This document shows, one piece after another, positions 49,904 through 58,368 of a stretch of 64,000 nt of DNA; position 1 is the stretch's first letter, and every line of letters starts with the position of its first letter. The notes beneath the pieces were generated by a model. The model had not been told where the DNA came from. It saw nothing but the letters and a program-made list of their open reading frames with translations, and did not search any database. A program made the translations under genes and the position numbers. Origin of the DNA: Methylophilales bacterium HTCC2181 (GTDB lineage: Bacteria > Pseudomonadota > Gammaproteobacteria > Burkholderiales > Methylophilaceae); the NCBI GenBank assembly GCA_000168995.1, contig AAUX01000001.1:186001-250000 (forward strand), written 5' to 3'.

Positions 49904-51125
49904 ATTTACTGTCAGGGAAAATAAAAGTTTTAGGAAGCAAAACCCAGACTTTACCTTGCTGCTTCATAGAGCCTGCTTTTTTACCTGCGTAATCGCCTTG
50001 ACCCCAATAGTAATCAACTCTTACGCCTCCTCCTATAGCCCCGCCCGTATCTTGCGCCACCATTAACTGTTCTAGAGGTTTGTCTGAATAGGGTTGCGTA
50101 GTCGATAACACTATAGGCGCTCCAAGCGGTATAAACCTCCGATCCACAGCCACTGATCTTTCAGCTGTTATAGGCACACCTAGAGCTCCAATAGGACCAG
50201 GTAGACCAGGAGGTAGCTCTCGAAAAAAAACAACGCTTGGATTAGCATTCATAAATTTTTGTAATTTAGCCTTATTTTTTTTTGCCCATGCCTTAATGCT
50301 TTGCATAGAAACCTTGTGACGTGACAATTCGCCTTTATGAATAAGCTCTCTACCCATGGAGCGATAAGGATGTCCATTTTGATCGGCATAACCTACCTGA
50401 GTGCGACTGCCGTCTTCAAATGCAATGACACCAGATCCTTGTATTTCTAAGAAGAATGCCTCTACTGGATCGTTAACCCACAATAGTTCTTGCCCCTTTA
50501 GTGGGTAGGCATTTTCACTAATTTCCTCGCGTGTCAGGTAAGGAATAAGCTTATTCCCCTCTAAGCGACCTCTTAGCCTCTTATATTTTAAATCTGGATA
50601 AATTTCACTCAGATCTACAATCACGAGATCGGATGGTGGCGCATAAAGTGGAACCTGATGCTTGCCTGTTTTTTTTCTGCTACCCTTAAGTAGCGGCTGA
50701 TAGTAGCCTGTTATTAAACCCTCTTCCTTCCCAGAATTTTGTAATGCCTGATATAAAAAAAAGTGGTGGTAAAAAAATTGCTTAATTTCTGAATCAGATG
50801 GATTCATTAGCAATCTTGAAGCTTTACAAACTTCAGTCCATACCTGCTTTTTAACCAAAGCATTACAGCTTTGAAGCCATGCTGGCCAGGCTAGGGATAA
50901 ATGATCACGATCAATTATGCTGTCAACAGCTTGCCACTCTGTTTTTTTTAATAACCCATATTGTGATATTTCTTCTTCTTCTTCTGGGAATGCCTCACAT
51001 TTAATAGACTCTTCCTTAGTTACTTGGATTTCTTCACATTGACAATCAGTCTCTTTAACATTTATGGCGTCACAACTGATTAGCAGTAATGATAGGAAGA
51101 TTAGGAAGCTATGATTTTTTATCAA
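49902..51125 (-). CDS. mltA: Membrane-bound lytic murein transglycosylase A
   Basis: The 407-residue lipoprotein has a lipobox ending in C19 (SLLLISC) and then an acidic, Cys/Glu-rich segment. The MltA barrel (GYYQPLLKGSRKKTGKHQVP) and the catalytic 3D domain with Asp in VAQDTGGAIGGGVRVDYYWG follow. It cleaves glycan strands to anhydromuropeptides, which feed the Mpl recycling step also encoded here. The start overlaps apaG by 4 bases. Confidence 0.93.
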   Translation of the reverse strand: MIKNHSFLIFLSLLLISCDAINVKETDCQCEEIQVTKEESIKCEAFPEEEEEISQYGLLKKTEWQAVDSIIDRDHLSLAWPAWLQSCNALVKKQVWTEVCKASRLLMNPSDSEIKQFFYHHFFLYQALQNSGKEEGLITGYYQPLLKGSRKKTGKHQVPLYAPPSDLVIVDLSEIYPDLKYKRLRGRLEGNKLIPYLTREEISENAYPLKGQELLWVNDPVEAFFLEIQGSGVIAFEDGSRTQVGYADQNGHPYRSMGRELIHKGELSRHKVSMQSIKAWAKKNKAKLQKFMNANPSVVFFRELPPGLPGPIGALGVPITAERSVAVDRRFIPLGAPIVLSTTQPYSDKPLEQLMVAQDTGGAIGGGVRVDYYWGQGDYAGKKAGSMKQQGKVWVLLPKTFIFPDSK

Positions 51126-51505
51126 TGCAAAGCCCTTGGCATATTTAACATAGATTTTTCTACTGTTGCATCAAATGAACTGTTATCTGACTTGATCATT
51201 CGATAGCTCCCATACATAAAGCCGTCAGGAGTATCGATTTCGGTTGCACTTGTATAAGAAAATATTTCTCCTGGACCAATATGTGGCTGCTCCCCAATAA
51301 CTCCGACTCCTTCTACTTCATATTTTTTACCATAAGCATTTTCAAAAAACCAATGCCGGCTTAGTAGCTGAACAGTTTCTGTACCCATATTTTTAATATG
51401 TACTGTATAGGAAAAAACATAGCTATGTTCATCGACAAAGGATCGATCAGAAGAAAAGGTTGTTTCTATATCTACCTTAATGAGGGGAGGCGTTATGGCA
51501 GTCAT
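51122..51505 (-). CDS. apaG: ApaG protein
   Basis: The 127-residue fibronectin-like protein shows the family core FSYTVHIKNMGTETVQLLSR and EVEGVGVIGEQPHIGPGE. ApaG is linked to resistance and magnesium phenotypes in enterics, and its molecular role is unsettled. It follows thiG directly and overlaps mltA by 4 bases. Confidence 0.95.
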   Translation of the reverse strand: MTAITPPLIKVDIETTFSSDRSFVDEHSYVFSYTVHIKNMGTETVQLLSRHWFFENAYGKKYEVEGVGVIGEQPHIGPGEIFSYTSATEIDTPDGFMYGSYRMIKSDNSSFDATVEKSMLNMPRALH

Positions 51506-52309
51506 TTATGTAATAATTCCGGTAGTGGGCGAGCTTGGTGAGGCGGCATATAATTTTTTGTTCATTCTGCCCGCAAGGAATGCTTCCCTTCCAGCCTCAA
51601 TCGATTTTCTCATGGCACTTGCCATCAAGATCGGATTTTTTGCGGTGGCTATCGCAGTATTCATTAACACTCCATCACAACCCAACTCCATCGCAATAGA
51701 AGCATCGGAGGCTGTTCCTACCCCAGCATCTACAATAACGGGAACTGATAAAGTATCAATAATAATCTCCAAGTTCCAAGGGTTTAATATGCCCATCCCA
51801 GAACCAATGAGTGACGCCAAAGGCATCACAGCACAACAACCAATATCTTCTAGTTGTTTAGCAATGATTGGGTCATCTGATGTGTAGACCATTACGTCGA
51901 AACCATCTTTTATCAGTACTTTTGCGGCTTCAATTGTTTCTATGACATTAGGATATAGCGTCTTTGGGTCTCCTAGAACTTCAAGTTTAACCAAGTTATG
52001 CCCATCAAGTAACTCTCTTGCTAAGCGCAAGGTCCTTATTGCATCATCCGCCGTGTAGCATCCAGCAGTATTGGGTAAGTAGGTGTATTGATCTGGAGGT
52101 AAGAAATCCAAAAGGGAAGGCTCAGAACTATCCTGACCTAAATTAACTCGCCGAATTGCTACCGTTACAATTTGCGCTCCGCTTTCATCAATAGCTAACT
52201 TTGTTTCTTCAAAGTCTTTATATTTTCCCGTACCAACCAATAGTCTTGATTGAAAAGTTCGGCCAGCGATCACTATGCTCTCTGGAACATATATATTTTT
52301 ACCCACCAC
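51506..52309 (-). CDS. thiG: Thiazole synthase
   Basis: The 267-residue TIM-barrel enzyme makes the thiazole phosphate of thiamine from deoxyxylulose phosphate, ThiS thiocarboxylate and an imine. It has [18 protein letters not shown] near the start, the Schiff-base lysine in [10 protein letters not shown] and the C-terminal [20 protein letters not shown]. Its start overlaps the end of thiS by 11 bases, and apaG follows with no gap. No thiO or thiH is adjacent. Confidence 0.96.
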   Translation of the reverse strand: MVGKNIYVPESIVIAGRTFQSRLLVGTGKYKDFEETKLAIDESGAQIVTVAIRRVNLGQDSSEPSLLDFLPPDQYTYLPNTAGCYTADDAIRTLRLARELLDGHNLVKLEVLGDPKTLYPNVIETIEAAKVLIKDGFDVMVYTSDDPIIAKQLEDIGCCAVMPLASLIGSGMGILNPWNLEIIIDTLSVPVIVDAGVGTASDASIAMELGCDGVLMNTAIATAKNPILMASAMRKSIEAGREAFLAGRMNKKLYAASPSSPTTGIIT

Positions 52310-52502
52310 CTACAGCTCCTATAATTTCTAGTTTATCTCCGTTGCTCAATTGATAGTCAGCAAAACAACTTTTTGGAATAATCTCTCCATTTCTTTCGAT
52401 CGCAAAACGTTTTCCAGCTAAATTCAGCTCTTTGATAAGAGACTCGAACGTTAATATATCCGTATCGAAATTTTTAATTTTTCCGTTAATGCTAATTTTC
52501 AT
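52299..52502 (-). CDS. thiS: Sulfur carrier protein ThiS
   Basis: The 67-residue ubiquitin-like protein ends in IIGAVGGG. The C-terminal Gly-Gly is adenylated and thiolated to carry sulfur to ThiG. It overlaps thiG by 11 bases. The 142-base upstream gap is AT-rich, with no TPP riboswitch recognised. Confidence 0.93.
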   Translation of the reverse strand: MKISINGKIKNFDTDILTFESLIKELNLAGKRFAIERNGEIIPKSCFADYQLSNGDKLEIIGAVGGG

Positions 52503-52644
52503 TTTATAATACCCATGATTTAAACAATAAATATCACTTATTTATTAATATAATCAAAAAATGTTGAATTTTTATATTCATTTTATATCTATTCATCATT
52601 AGGGACACAATCCCTATTTTATAATTCCCAAAAGGAAACTAAAA

Positions 52645-52797
52645 ATGAAAGAAGAAAAAAATCATCCTGAACTAAATTACGTGGAAACAGAATCAACCGT
52701 TTGTAAAACTAACGACAAACTTCAAGCCGACAAAGATATTATTCTCACAAAAAAAGATTGCTCTCGTTTCGTTGAAGCGTTTTCTGATTGCGTATAA
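52645..52797 (+). CDS. Small cysteine-containing protein, unknown
   Basis: A 50-codon frame starts at ATG 52645 with AAAGGA nine bases upstream and ends at TAA 52795-52797. The peptide begins MKEEKNHPELNYVETES, is highly charged, has cysteines at 20, 39 and 49, and ends in DCSRFVEAFSDCV. The end faintly resembles the C-terminus of DUF1778-type antitoxins (a Leu-x3-Asp-x3-Phe helix), but it is too short and no toxin gene adjoins it. It lies between divergent thiS and the convergent hydrolase gene, whose stop it nearly touches. Confidence 0.5.
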   Translation: MKEEKNHPELNYVETESTVCKTNDKLQADKDIILTKKDCSRFVEAFSDCV

Positions 52798-52798
52798 T

Positions 52799-53536
52799 TT
52801 AATATAAAGTTCTTGAAAACATCCTAAGACTCATTTGGTAGCATATAGAAGCAAGCTCTGCATCATATCTATCCCCTTCGTCTCTCATAAAAGCATGTTG
52901 CGCATTAAATTCATGCCAGCTAAAAAGAATGTTTGTTGCCTCTAATTTTTTATGAATTTCATTTCTTGCATCTATGGGAACATGATTGTCCTGCTTACCC
53001 CATATCATCAATAATTCTCCATGAATATCCCCTAACTTTTCCATACTATGCTGCCCAGGTTTGTTTGGGATAGTATTGGTATGAAGATCGGTTGCATAAA
53101 AGCATGCTGTTGACTTAACTTCTTTTTGTAATGCCGCCCTAAATGCTAGATGGCCACCTATACAAAAGCCCATAGCTCCTATATTTCCATTACACCAATC
53201 TTGTTTTTTTATCCATTGGATCATAGCTTCGTTGTCTGTATCGTAATCCTCTATATTTTTTTCTTCTTTGTCAGCATTACCTTTTTCTCTTCCCGCATCA
53301 TCGTATGCAAGTATTGTTCCTATAGGGTTAAGCTCATGAAAAACTTCTGGAACTAGAACAGCATAGCCATGGCTTGCCATAATTTTTGCTGCTCTTTCTA
53401 TGGGACCCGTTTGTTGAAAGATTTCGGAGTAAAATAAAACAACGGGAAATTTGGAATCACTTTTTGGCCTATGGATATAGGTTCGCATGATACCGGTAGG
53501 GGTATTAATGTCGACATGGTCTGATTGAATAAGCAT
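52799..53536 (-). CDS. Dienelactone hydrolase family protein
   Basis: The 245-residue alpha/beta hydrolase has the nucleophile elbow GAMGFCIGGHLA with cysteine as nucleophile, an Asp in IWGKQDNHVP and a His in NAQHAFMRDEGDRYD. These match dienelactone hydrolase. Many such homologues act on unknown esters or lactones rather than in chloroaromatic degradation, and no such pathway is nearby. No signal peptide is seen. Confidence 0.88.
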   Translation of the reverse strand: MLIQSDHVDINTPTGIMRTYIHRPKSDSKFPVVLFYSEIFQQTGPIERAAKIMASHGYAVLVPEVFHELNPIGTILAYDDAGREKGNADKEEKNIEDYDTDNEAMIQWIKKQDWCNGNIGAMGFCIGGHLAFRAALQKEVKSTACFYATDLHTNTIPNKPGQHSMEKLGDIHGELLMIWGKQDNHVPIDARNEIHKKLEATNILFSWHEFNAQHAFMRDEGDRYDAELASICYQMSLRMFSRTLY

Positions 53537-53599
53537 AGTTTTCCTAAGGCAAAAGCCTGTATTTTACTTGAAGATTAGTATGGACCGAGAGAAAATTAC

Positions 53600-53800
53600 T
53601 CAGTAGTCAGCGCTTCGACCGGTTGAATAGTTAAGCGGAATATCATTTTGCCATTCTCCACAGGACTCACATTGGTGATCTTCCATAGTAGGGCAAAAAT
53701 GCAAATTAGATGCTTTGCAACTTTTACATTCTAATCCTTGGTCTTTTTTTTGAATCTCTACTGCAACTTTTGAGCTACCTAAGCCATATTTATTATCCAT
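53600..53800 (-). CDS. Small zinc-ribbon-like protein
   Basis: The 66-residue protein has two Cys-x2-Cys pairs (CKSCKAS and CESCGEW) plus a Cys in HFCPTMED, an arrangement suited to binding zinc. The tail contains NYSTGRSADY. I do not recognise a named family. It is a single gene between two leftward neighbours, with short AT-rich gaps on both sides. Confidence 0.6.
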   Translation of the reverse strand: MDNKYGLGSSKVAVEIQKKDQGLECKSCKASNLHFCPTMEDHQCESCGEWQNDIPLNYSTGRSADY

Positions 53801-53855
53801 TAATCACCTCAATGATTAAGTTTAGCTTTTAAATTACATCATGTTTGTTAGTAAT

Positions 53856-54242
53856 TCAACCCTCTGTTGATTTTTTTTCTTTGCAAAGATCGTATAGGGG
53901 TTTTTTTTGAATTGTTAGGACGGTGTTATTTGGCTTAAGTTCGAGGACGGTATCACCATTAGTATATACGTTTGTTTGCTCTGAGTCCTTATTGAGCCTA
54001 AATTCACGGTTTTTTAATACAACCCAAACGGCATTATCATTTTCTAAGAAAAACATATGGAAATCTTTACTTTTTTCACATTCAAATGCCACTGCACTCT
54101 TTGGCAGACTATTGACTTTGTCCTCTCCCCAAGTCAATACATCAGTAATTTTTTCAGTATCGAGGGTTAAGCTGGAACATGAGTTAAGCAAGCTTAACAG
54201 GCAGGCTAGAAATAATTTATTACTCTTTAATAAGGTTTTCAT
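53856..54242 (-). CDS. Lipoprotein with MliC-like domain
   Basis: The 128-residue product has a lipobox (SLLNSC, C22) and a small domain opening at VAFECEKSKDFHMFFLENDN and closing at YDLCKEK. This Cys-to-Cys beta-barrel layout resembles the lysozyme inhibitor MliC (WVVLKNREFRL, YTNGDTVLELK). Inhibition of host lysozyme is the family role, but assignment here rests on pattern only. The gene overlaps the protease gene upstream by 23 bases. Confidence 0.6.
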   Translation of the reverse strand: MKTLLKSNKLFLACLLSLLNSCSSLTLDTEKITDVLTWGEDKVNSLPKSAVAFECEKSKDFHMFFLENDNAVWVVLKNREFRLNKDSEQTNVYTNGDTVLELKPNNTVLTIQKKPLYDLCKEKKSTEG

Positions 54243-55200
54243 CCAGAGAGAGTACTATAGTTTTATACTTGATTGCATCTTCTTCTTCTTCTTTTAGTTT
54301 TGCTATCTCATATAGATAGTAATACCCTTCAGCAAAATGCATATTTTTTTGGACCACTTCCTTAAATTCTTTCTCGCTTTGAACAATATTGCCCAGCTTA
54401 AATAATGCTAAGGCATAATTAGAATGGGCTTCTAATGATTTGGGTTGCGCATTGCGCCATTGAGATGAAATAGCTTCCAGTCTCTGCCAGTTTTCTTGTT
54501 TTAAGGGCCCAACAACCTGCATAAAGAAGGGCTGTTTGTCATCTGGGGCGTCCCAAAATGGAAGTTCCGGTTGTGTCGTAACCGACAACTCTTTACCGTT
54601 AGCCAACATGCTTTTTATAATTTCTACTGGCATGCTGTAATAAAATGCTGAACGACCCGCTGATTTAAAAGTAGTTATACCTATAAGCTCACCATCCTGG
54701 TTAAACAATCCCCCTCCACTAGCGCCCATGGCAAACCAAGCAGATGATTGTATGATTTTATTGTTATTAAAATGATGCATCCCTTTTACTTTGCCAAAAA
54801 CTGTATGAGGTTTGATTGTATTTCCACCATAGCTTTTACCAAATACTTCTTGTTCGTAGTTCAGATTATTATTACTTCCTAGCTTTACCGGATTGAGCTC
54901 AAGATATTTAAATTTTAAGATGCACAAATCGTTTGCCCAGTCGGCTATGAGAGCGTGAGGAGAAAAGCTATGACCATACTTTGTGACGTGTACCCCGGCT
55001 GCGTTTGCTACCACATGACAGTTGGTTACAATATGATCTTTTGCTACGACCACCCCTGACCCTACTCCATGCCCACCATTTTTTGTGGCAACGTTCACTT
55101 TGACTATCGAGGAGTTTAATTTAAATAAAAGCTCATTGGGTGGAAGTGCTAACACAGGAAGTGCTAACAAAAAGATTGGAAGTAGCAATAAATTTTTCAT
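54220..55200 (-). CDS. Trypsin-like serine protease with C-terminal helical repeats
   Basis: From the ATG at 55200 the protein has 326 residues with a signal peptide (MKNLLLLPIFLLALPVLALP). An ATG at 55218 would add six residues, and neither start has a clear Shine-Dalgarno sequence. The chymotrypsin fold shows the triad His in IVTNCHVV, Asp in WANDLCILK and Ser in FAMGASGGGLF (H68, D97, S167 counted from the longer start). A C-terminal stretch (LEAHSNYALALFKLGNIVQS) looks like one or two TPR-type repeats, which replaces the PDZ domain of DegP-like proteases. Periplasmic location is predicted. Substrate unknown. Confidence 0.8.
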   Translation of the reverse strand: MKNLLLLPIFLLALPVLALPPNELLFKLNSSIVKVNVATKNGGHGVGSGVVVAKDHIVTNCHVVANAAGVHVTKYGHSFSPHALIADWANDLCILKFKYLELNPVKLGSNNNLNYEQEVFGKSYGGNTIKPHTVFGKVKGMHHFNNNKIIQSSAWFAMGASGGGLFNQDGELIGITTFKSAGRSAFYYSMPVEIIKSMLANGKELSVTTQPELPFWDAPDDKQPFFMQVVGPLKQENWQRLEAISSQWRNAQPKSLEAHSNYALALFKLGNIVQSEKEFKEVVQKNMHFAEGYYYLYEIAKLKEEEEDAIKYKTIVLSLDENLIKE

Positions 55201-55267
55201 AGTGGGTAGTGTCAACATGATTTATTTAGGATATAGAGTCATGTTTATTACTATGGTTCAATTTATA

Positions 55268-55942
55268 CTAGCCGCATTTACTCTCACCGCAACTTAAGCA
55301 AGTTAGGCAACCGTCCATCATAATTGCTGCTTTGGTCTGACACTTATTGCATAGCTGAGAATCCTTAGGATAACCGCTTTCATCAAGGTTGCTGGAATTT
55401 TTTTCCAAGAATTCTTCTTTTTTTTCTTTCACTAGTTTTTTCTGGTGCTCATCTAGTTCCTTGAGCTTTAGCATGCCAATATTTTGCAGATGAGTTTCTA
55501 CCACATGCCCCAATTCAGCCACTAAACTTGGTACATATTTTCCACCTTTTTTATAATAACCACCATTTGGATCAAAAACACTACTTAGCTCTTCAACTAG
55601 AAAAGTGACGTCACCACCTTTGCGAAATACTGCAGACATTACTCTGGTCAGCCCAACTATCCACTGGAAGTGATCCATATTTTTAGAATTAACAAATATC
55701 TCAAAAGGTCGCCTATGTTCTTGGGGCGTACCTTCATTCATAATCACATCATTAATGGTGATATAAAAGGCATGCTCAGTGACTGGCGTCTTTACTTTGT
55801 AGGTTGATCCAGTAATTTTTTCAGGCCTATCCAGAGGCTCTCCAAGCTGAACTACATTAGTAGTTTCTTCAGAAACCTGCTCTTTATCTGAGGAATCTAT
55901 GACGTTATAACCCACAATTTTCTTTTCTATTTTTATTGCCAT
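55268..55942 (-). CDS. nrdJb: Class II ribonucleotide reductase, NrdJb subunit
   Basis: The 224-residue protein is the separate C-terminal part of a split B12-dependent reductase. It carries a TSCPD-type region (FEIFVNSKNMDHFQWIVGLT) and a terminal cysteine cluster (CNKCQTK, CLTCLSCGESKC) that can relay electrons to the active site. NrdJab splits of this kind are known in Pseudomonas. It starts 9 bases after nrdJa. Confidence 0.92.
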   Translation of the reverse strand: MAIKIEKKIVGYNVIDSSDKEQVSEETTNVVQLGEPLDRPEKITGSTYKVKTPVTEHAFYITINDVIMNEGTPQEHRRPFEIFVNSKNMDHFQWIVGLTRVMSAVFRKGGDVTFLVEELSSVFDPNGGYYKKGGKYVPSLVAELGHVVETHLQNIGMLKLKELDEHQKKLVKEKKEEFLEKNSSNLDESGYPKDSQLCNKCQTKAAIMMDGCLTCLSCGESKCG

Positions 55943-55951
55943 GATTTTCCC

Positions 55952-58114
55952 TTAAAATTTACCGTAATAACCTTCTTTTAATGCATCATACAGATTCGCT
56001 GCTGAATGAATTTCACCATCATACTCAATTTCTTCGTTACCTTTTGCCTCAACAAAAGCACCATCATCAAGCTCAAACTTATAGGTAGTGTTTTCCAAAT
56101 CTTTTTCTGTTACTAATACGCCTTGGAAAGCTTCAGGATTAAAGCGGAAAGTGGTACAGCCTTTCAATCCTTTATCATAGGCATATAAATAAATACTCTT
56201 GAAGTCTTCATAATCGTAGTCGGTCGGCACATTAATTGTTTTTGAAATAGAGCTATCTATCCATTTTTGGGCAGCCGCCTGAATGTCGACGTGCGCTTTG
56301 GCTTGAATCGTTGACGAGTCAATAAAATAATCTGGCAACTTTTCATTTTCCTTTTCAGAGAAAGGCATAGCCTTCTGATTAATCAAATGCCGATACGCAA
56401 GCAACTCAAAAGAAAAAACATCGACTTTTTCTTTTGATTTTTTTCCTTCCCGAATGACATTTCTGCTGTAATGATGAGCGAATGATGGTTCGATTCCGTT
56501 ACTTGCATTGTTAGCTAAAGAAAGTGAAATGGTCCCTGTGGGAGCAATCGAGCTATGATGACTAAATCTAACTCCTTGGTCTGCTATTTGATCTTGAAGG
56601 CTCTTAGGAAATTGTTGCATATATCGGCTGTAACGACCCATCAATACTTTTCCAGGAAGCTTATCGCCAATTTTAATTCCATCGGTTTCCATTTCAGGTC
56701 GCATGGCAAGCATGGCAGGGGTCACTTCAAATAATTCTTCCATGATTGGAGCTGCACCTTTTTCTTTTGCAAGGTCTACGCCTGTTTTCCATCCTTCTTC
56801 AGCTAATATACGGCTTACATCTTCTGTGAATTTAATCGATTTTTCGTCACCATAAACCATCTGCATCATCGCAAGAGATGATCCTAGGCCAAGATAACCC
56901 ATACCATGCCGTCTTTTTCTTGCAATCTCATCACGTTGTTTTTCTAAAGGAAGTCCATTAATTTCTACTACGTTATCTAGCATGCGAGTAAAGATACCAA
57001 CCACCTCTTTATATTCATCCCAATTAAAATAAGCCTTATCTGTAAATGGATTTTTAACGAATTTTGTTAGGTTAATCGAACCTAGTAAGCAAGCCCCATA
57101 TGGTGGAAGAGGTTGTTCGCCACAAGGATTTGTGGCGCGAATATTTTCGCAGAACCAGTTATTGTTCATTTCGTTGACACGATCGATTAAAATAAAGCCA
57201 GGTTCGGCATAATCATATGTCGATGACATAATGATATCCCACAGCCTTTTTGCCTTTAAGGTTTTATATACTTTACAAGCAACTTTCCCCGCATTTTTAC
57301 CTTTCAGTTCGGTTAAATATTTTCCATTGACGGGCCATTCTCGCCATACTACTTGTTCATTATTTTTAAGATCAATTTGGTCTTCTTTTGCTTCTTTTTC
57401 AGTGATAGGGAATGCAAGCTTCCATTCTCCGTCAGCCTTAACAGCCTCCATGAATTCTTTGGTAATGAGACAAGACAGATTAAACTGCCTTAGTCGGCCG
57501 TCTTCCCTCTTAGCTTTAATAAAGTCAGTAACATCAGGATGGGCAATATCAAAAGTAGCCATTTGTGCTCCTCTTCTCCCACCAGCACTTGAAACGGTAA
57601 AACACATACGGTCATAAATATCCATAAATGATAACGGACCGCTAGTATACGCGCCTGCACCTGCTACAAAAGCCCCCTTAGGCCGAAGGGTCGAGTATTC
57701 ATATCCAATTCCACAGCCAGCCTTTAGGGTTAAGCCAGCTTCTTTTACCTTATCAAGAATATCGGTCATACTATCTTCAATGATGCCTGAAACAGTACAG
57801 TTAATTGTGCTCGTAGCCGGCTTATGCTCCAGTGCCCCAGCATTTGATGTGATGCGCCCTGCAGGTATCGCCCCTCGTTGAAGTGCCCAAACAAAACGTT
57901 CGTGCCACAAATCCCTTTTCTCCGGTATTTCAACTTCTGCTAAAGCCTTAGCTACTCGGTTATAGGTATCTTGAATGTTATTATCAACAAATGTGCCTTG
58001 CTTGGATTTTAATCTGTATTTTTTGTCCCAAATATCCATGGAAACGGATTGAAAAGGTATTTGATTTTCTTCAGACTCTAGTTCATTCGAGTCAGATGGC
58101 ACAGCTTTAAGCAT
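55952..58114 (-). CDS. nrdJa: Class II (adenosylcobalamin-dependent) ribonucleotide reductase, NrdJa subunit
   Basis: The 720-residue catalytic subunit reduces ribonucleotides to deoxyribonucleotides using a cobalamin radical. Family blocks include AGCGIGYEYSTLRPKGAFVA, SSAGGRRGAQMATFDIAHPD, the active-site region ATNPCGEQPLPPYGACLLGS and HHSSIAPTGTISLSLANNAS. It lacks the C-terminal zinc part, supplied by nrdJb. A matching NrdR box lies in the 254-base gap upstream. No class I or III reductase is in the window. Confidence 0.96.
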   Translation of the reverse strand: MLKAVPSDSNELESEENQIPFQSVSMDIWDKKYRLKSKQGTFVDNNIQDTYNRVAKALAEVEIPEKRDLWHERFVWALQRGAIPAGRITSNAGALEHKPATSTINCTVSGIIEDSMTDILDKVKEAGLTLKAGCGIGYEYSTLRPKGAFVAGAGAYTSGPLSFMDIYDRMCFTVSSAGGRRGAQMATFDIAHPDVTDFIKAKREDGRLRQFNLSCLITKEFMEAVKADGEWKLAFPITEKEAKEDQIDLKNNEQVVWREWPVNGKYLTELKGKNAGKVACKVYKTLKAKRLWDIIMSSTYDYAEPGFILIDRVNEMNNNWFCENIRATNPCGEQPLPPYGACLLGSINLTKFVKNPFTDKAYFNWDEYKEVVGIFTRMLDNVVEINGLPLEKQRDEIARKRRHGMGYLGLGSSLAMMQMVYGDEKSIKFTEDVSRILAEEGWKTGVDLAKEKGAAPIMEELFEVTPAMLAMRPEMETDGIKIGDKLPGKVLMGRYSRYMQQFPKSLQDQIADQGVRFSHHSSIAPTGTISLSLANNASNGIEPSFAHHYSRNVIREGKKSKEKVDVFSFELLAYRHLINQKAMPFSEKENEKLPDYFIDSSTIQAKAHVDIQAAAQKWIDSSISKTINVPTDYDYEDFKSIYLYAYDKGLKGCTTFRFNPEAFQGVLVTEKDLENTTYKFELDDGAFVEAKGNEEIEYDGEIHSAANLYDALKEGYYGKF

Positions 58115-58180
58115 TAAAATTCCCCTAATTTATTGGCTTTTATCACATTGAGAAGACAAAAAAAGCATTTTGTATGAAAA

Positions 58181-58196
58181 CCACAATATGTTGTGA
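58181..58196 (-). promoter_or_regulatory. NrdR box upstream of nrdJa
   Basis: CCACAATATGTTGTGA fits the NrdR palindrome ACACWATATMTWGTGT closely. A degenerate second half-site, GGTTGTGG (58220-58227), lies where a partner box centred 31 bases away would place it, the usual NrdR spacing. The boxes lie 67-113 bases upstream of nrdJa in the 254-base gap before waaA, and fit NrdR repression of reductase synthesis. nrdR is not in the window. Confidence 0.75.
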
Positions 58197-58368
58197 TATT
58201 TTAGAGAATTCTATCATCTGGTTGTGGTTGGTCAAGTTATTTATTTGATAAAATCGAACAATTTAAGCACCAAAACTGATCAAAATGCTAAATTTTTCTT
58301 AGAAAACAATACCTTTAGAATGTTAAAAAAATTTTAATTAAATTCATAGTGTGACAAAATCATGATTA

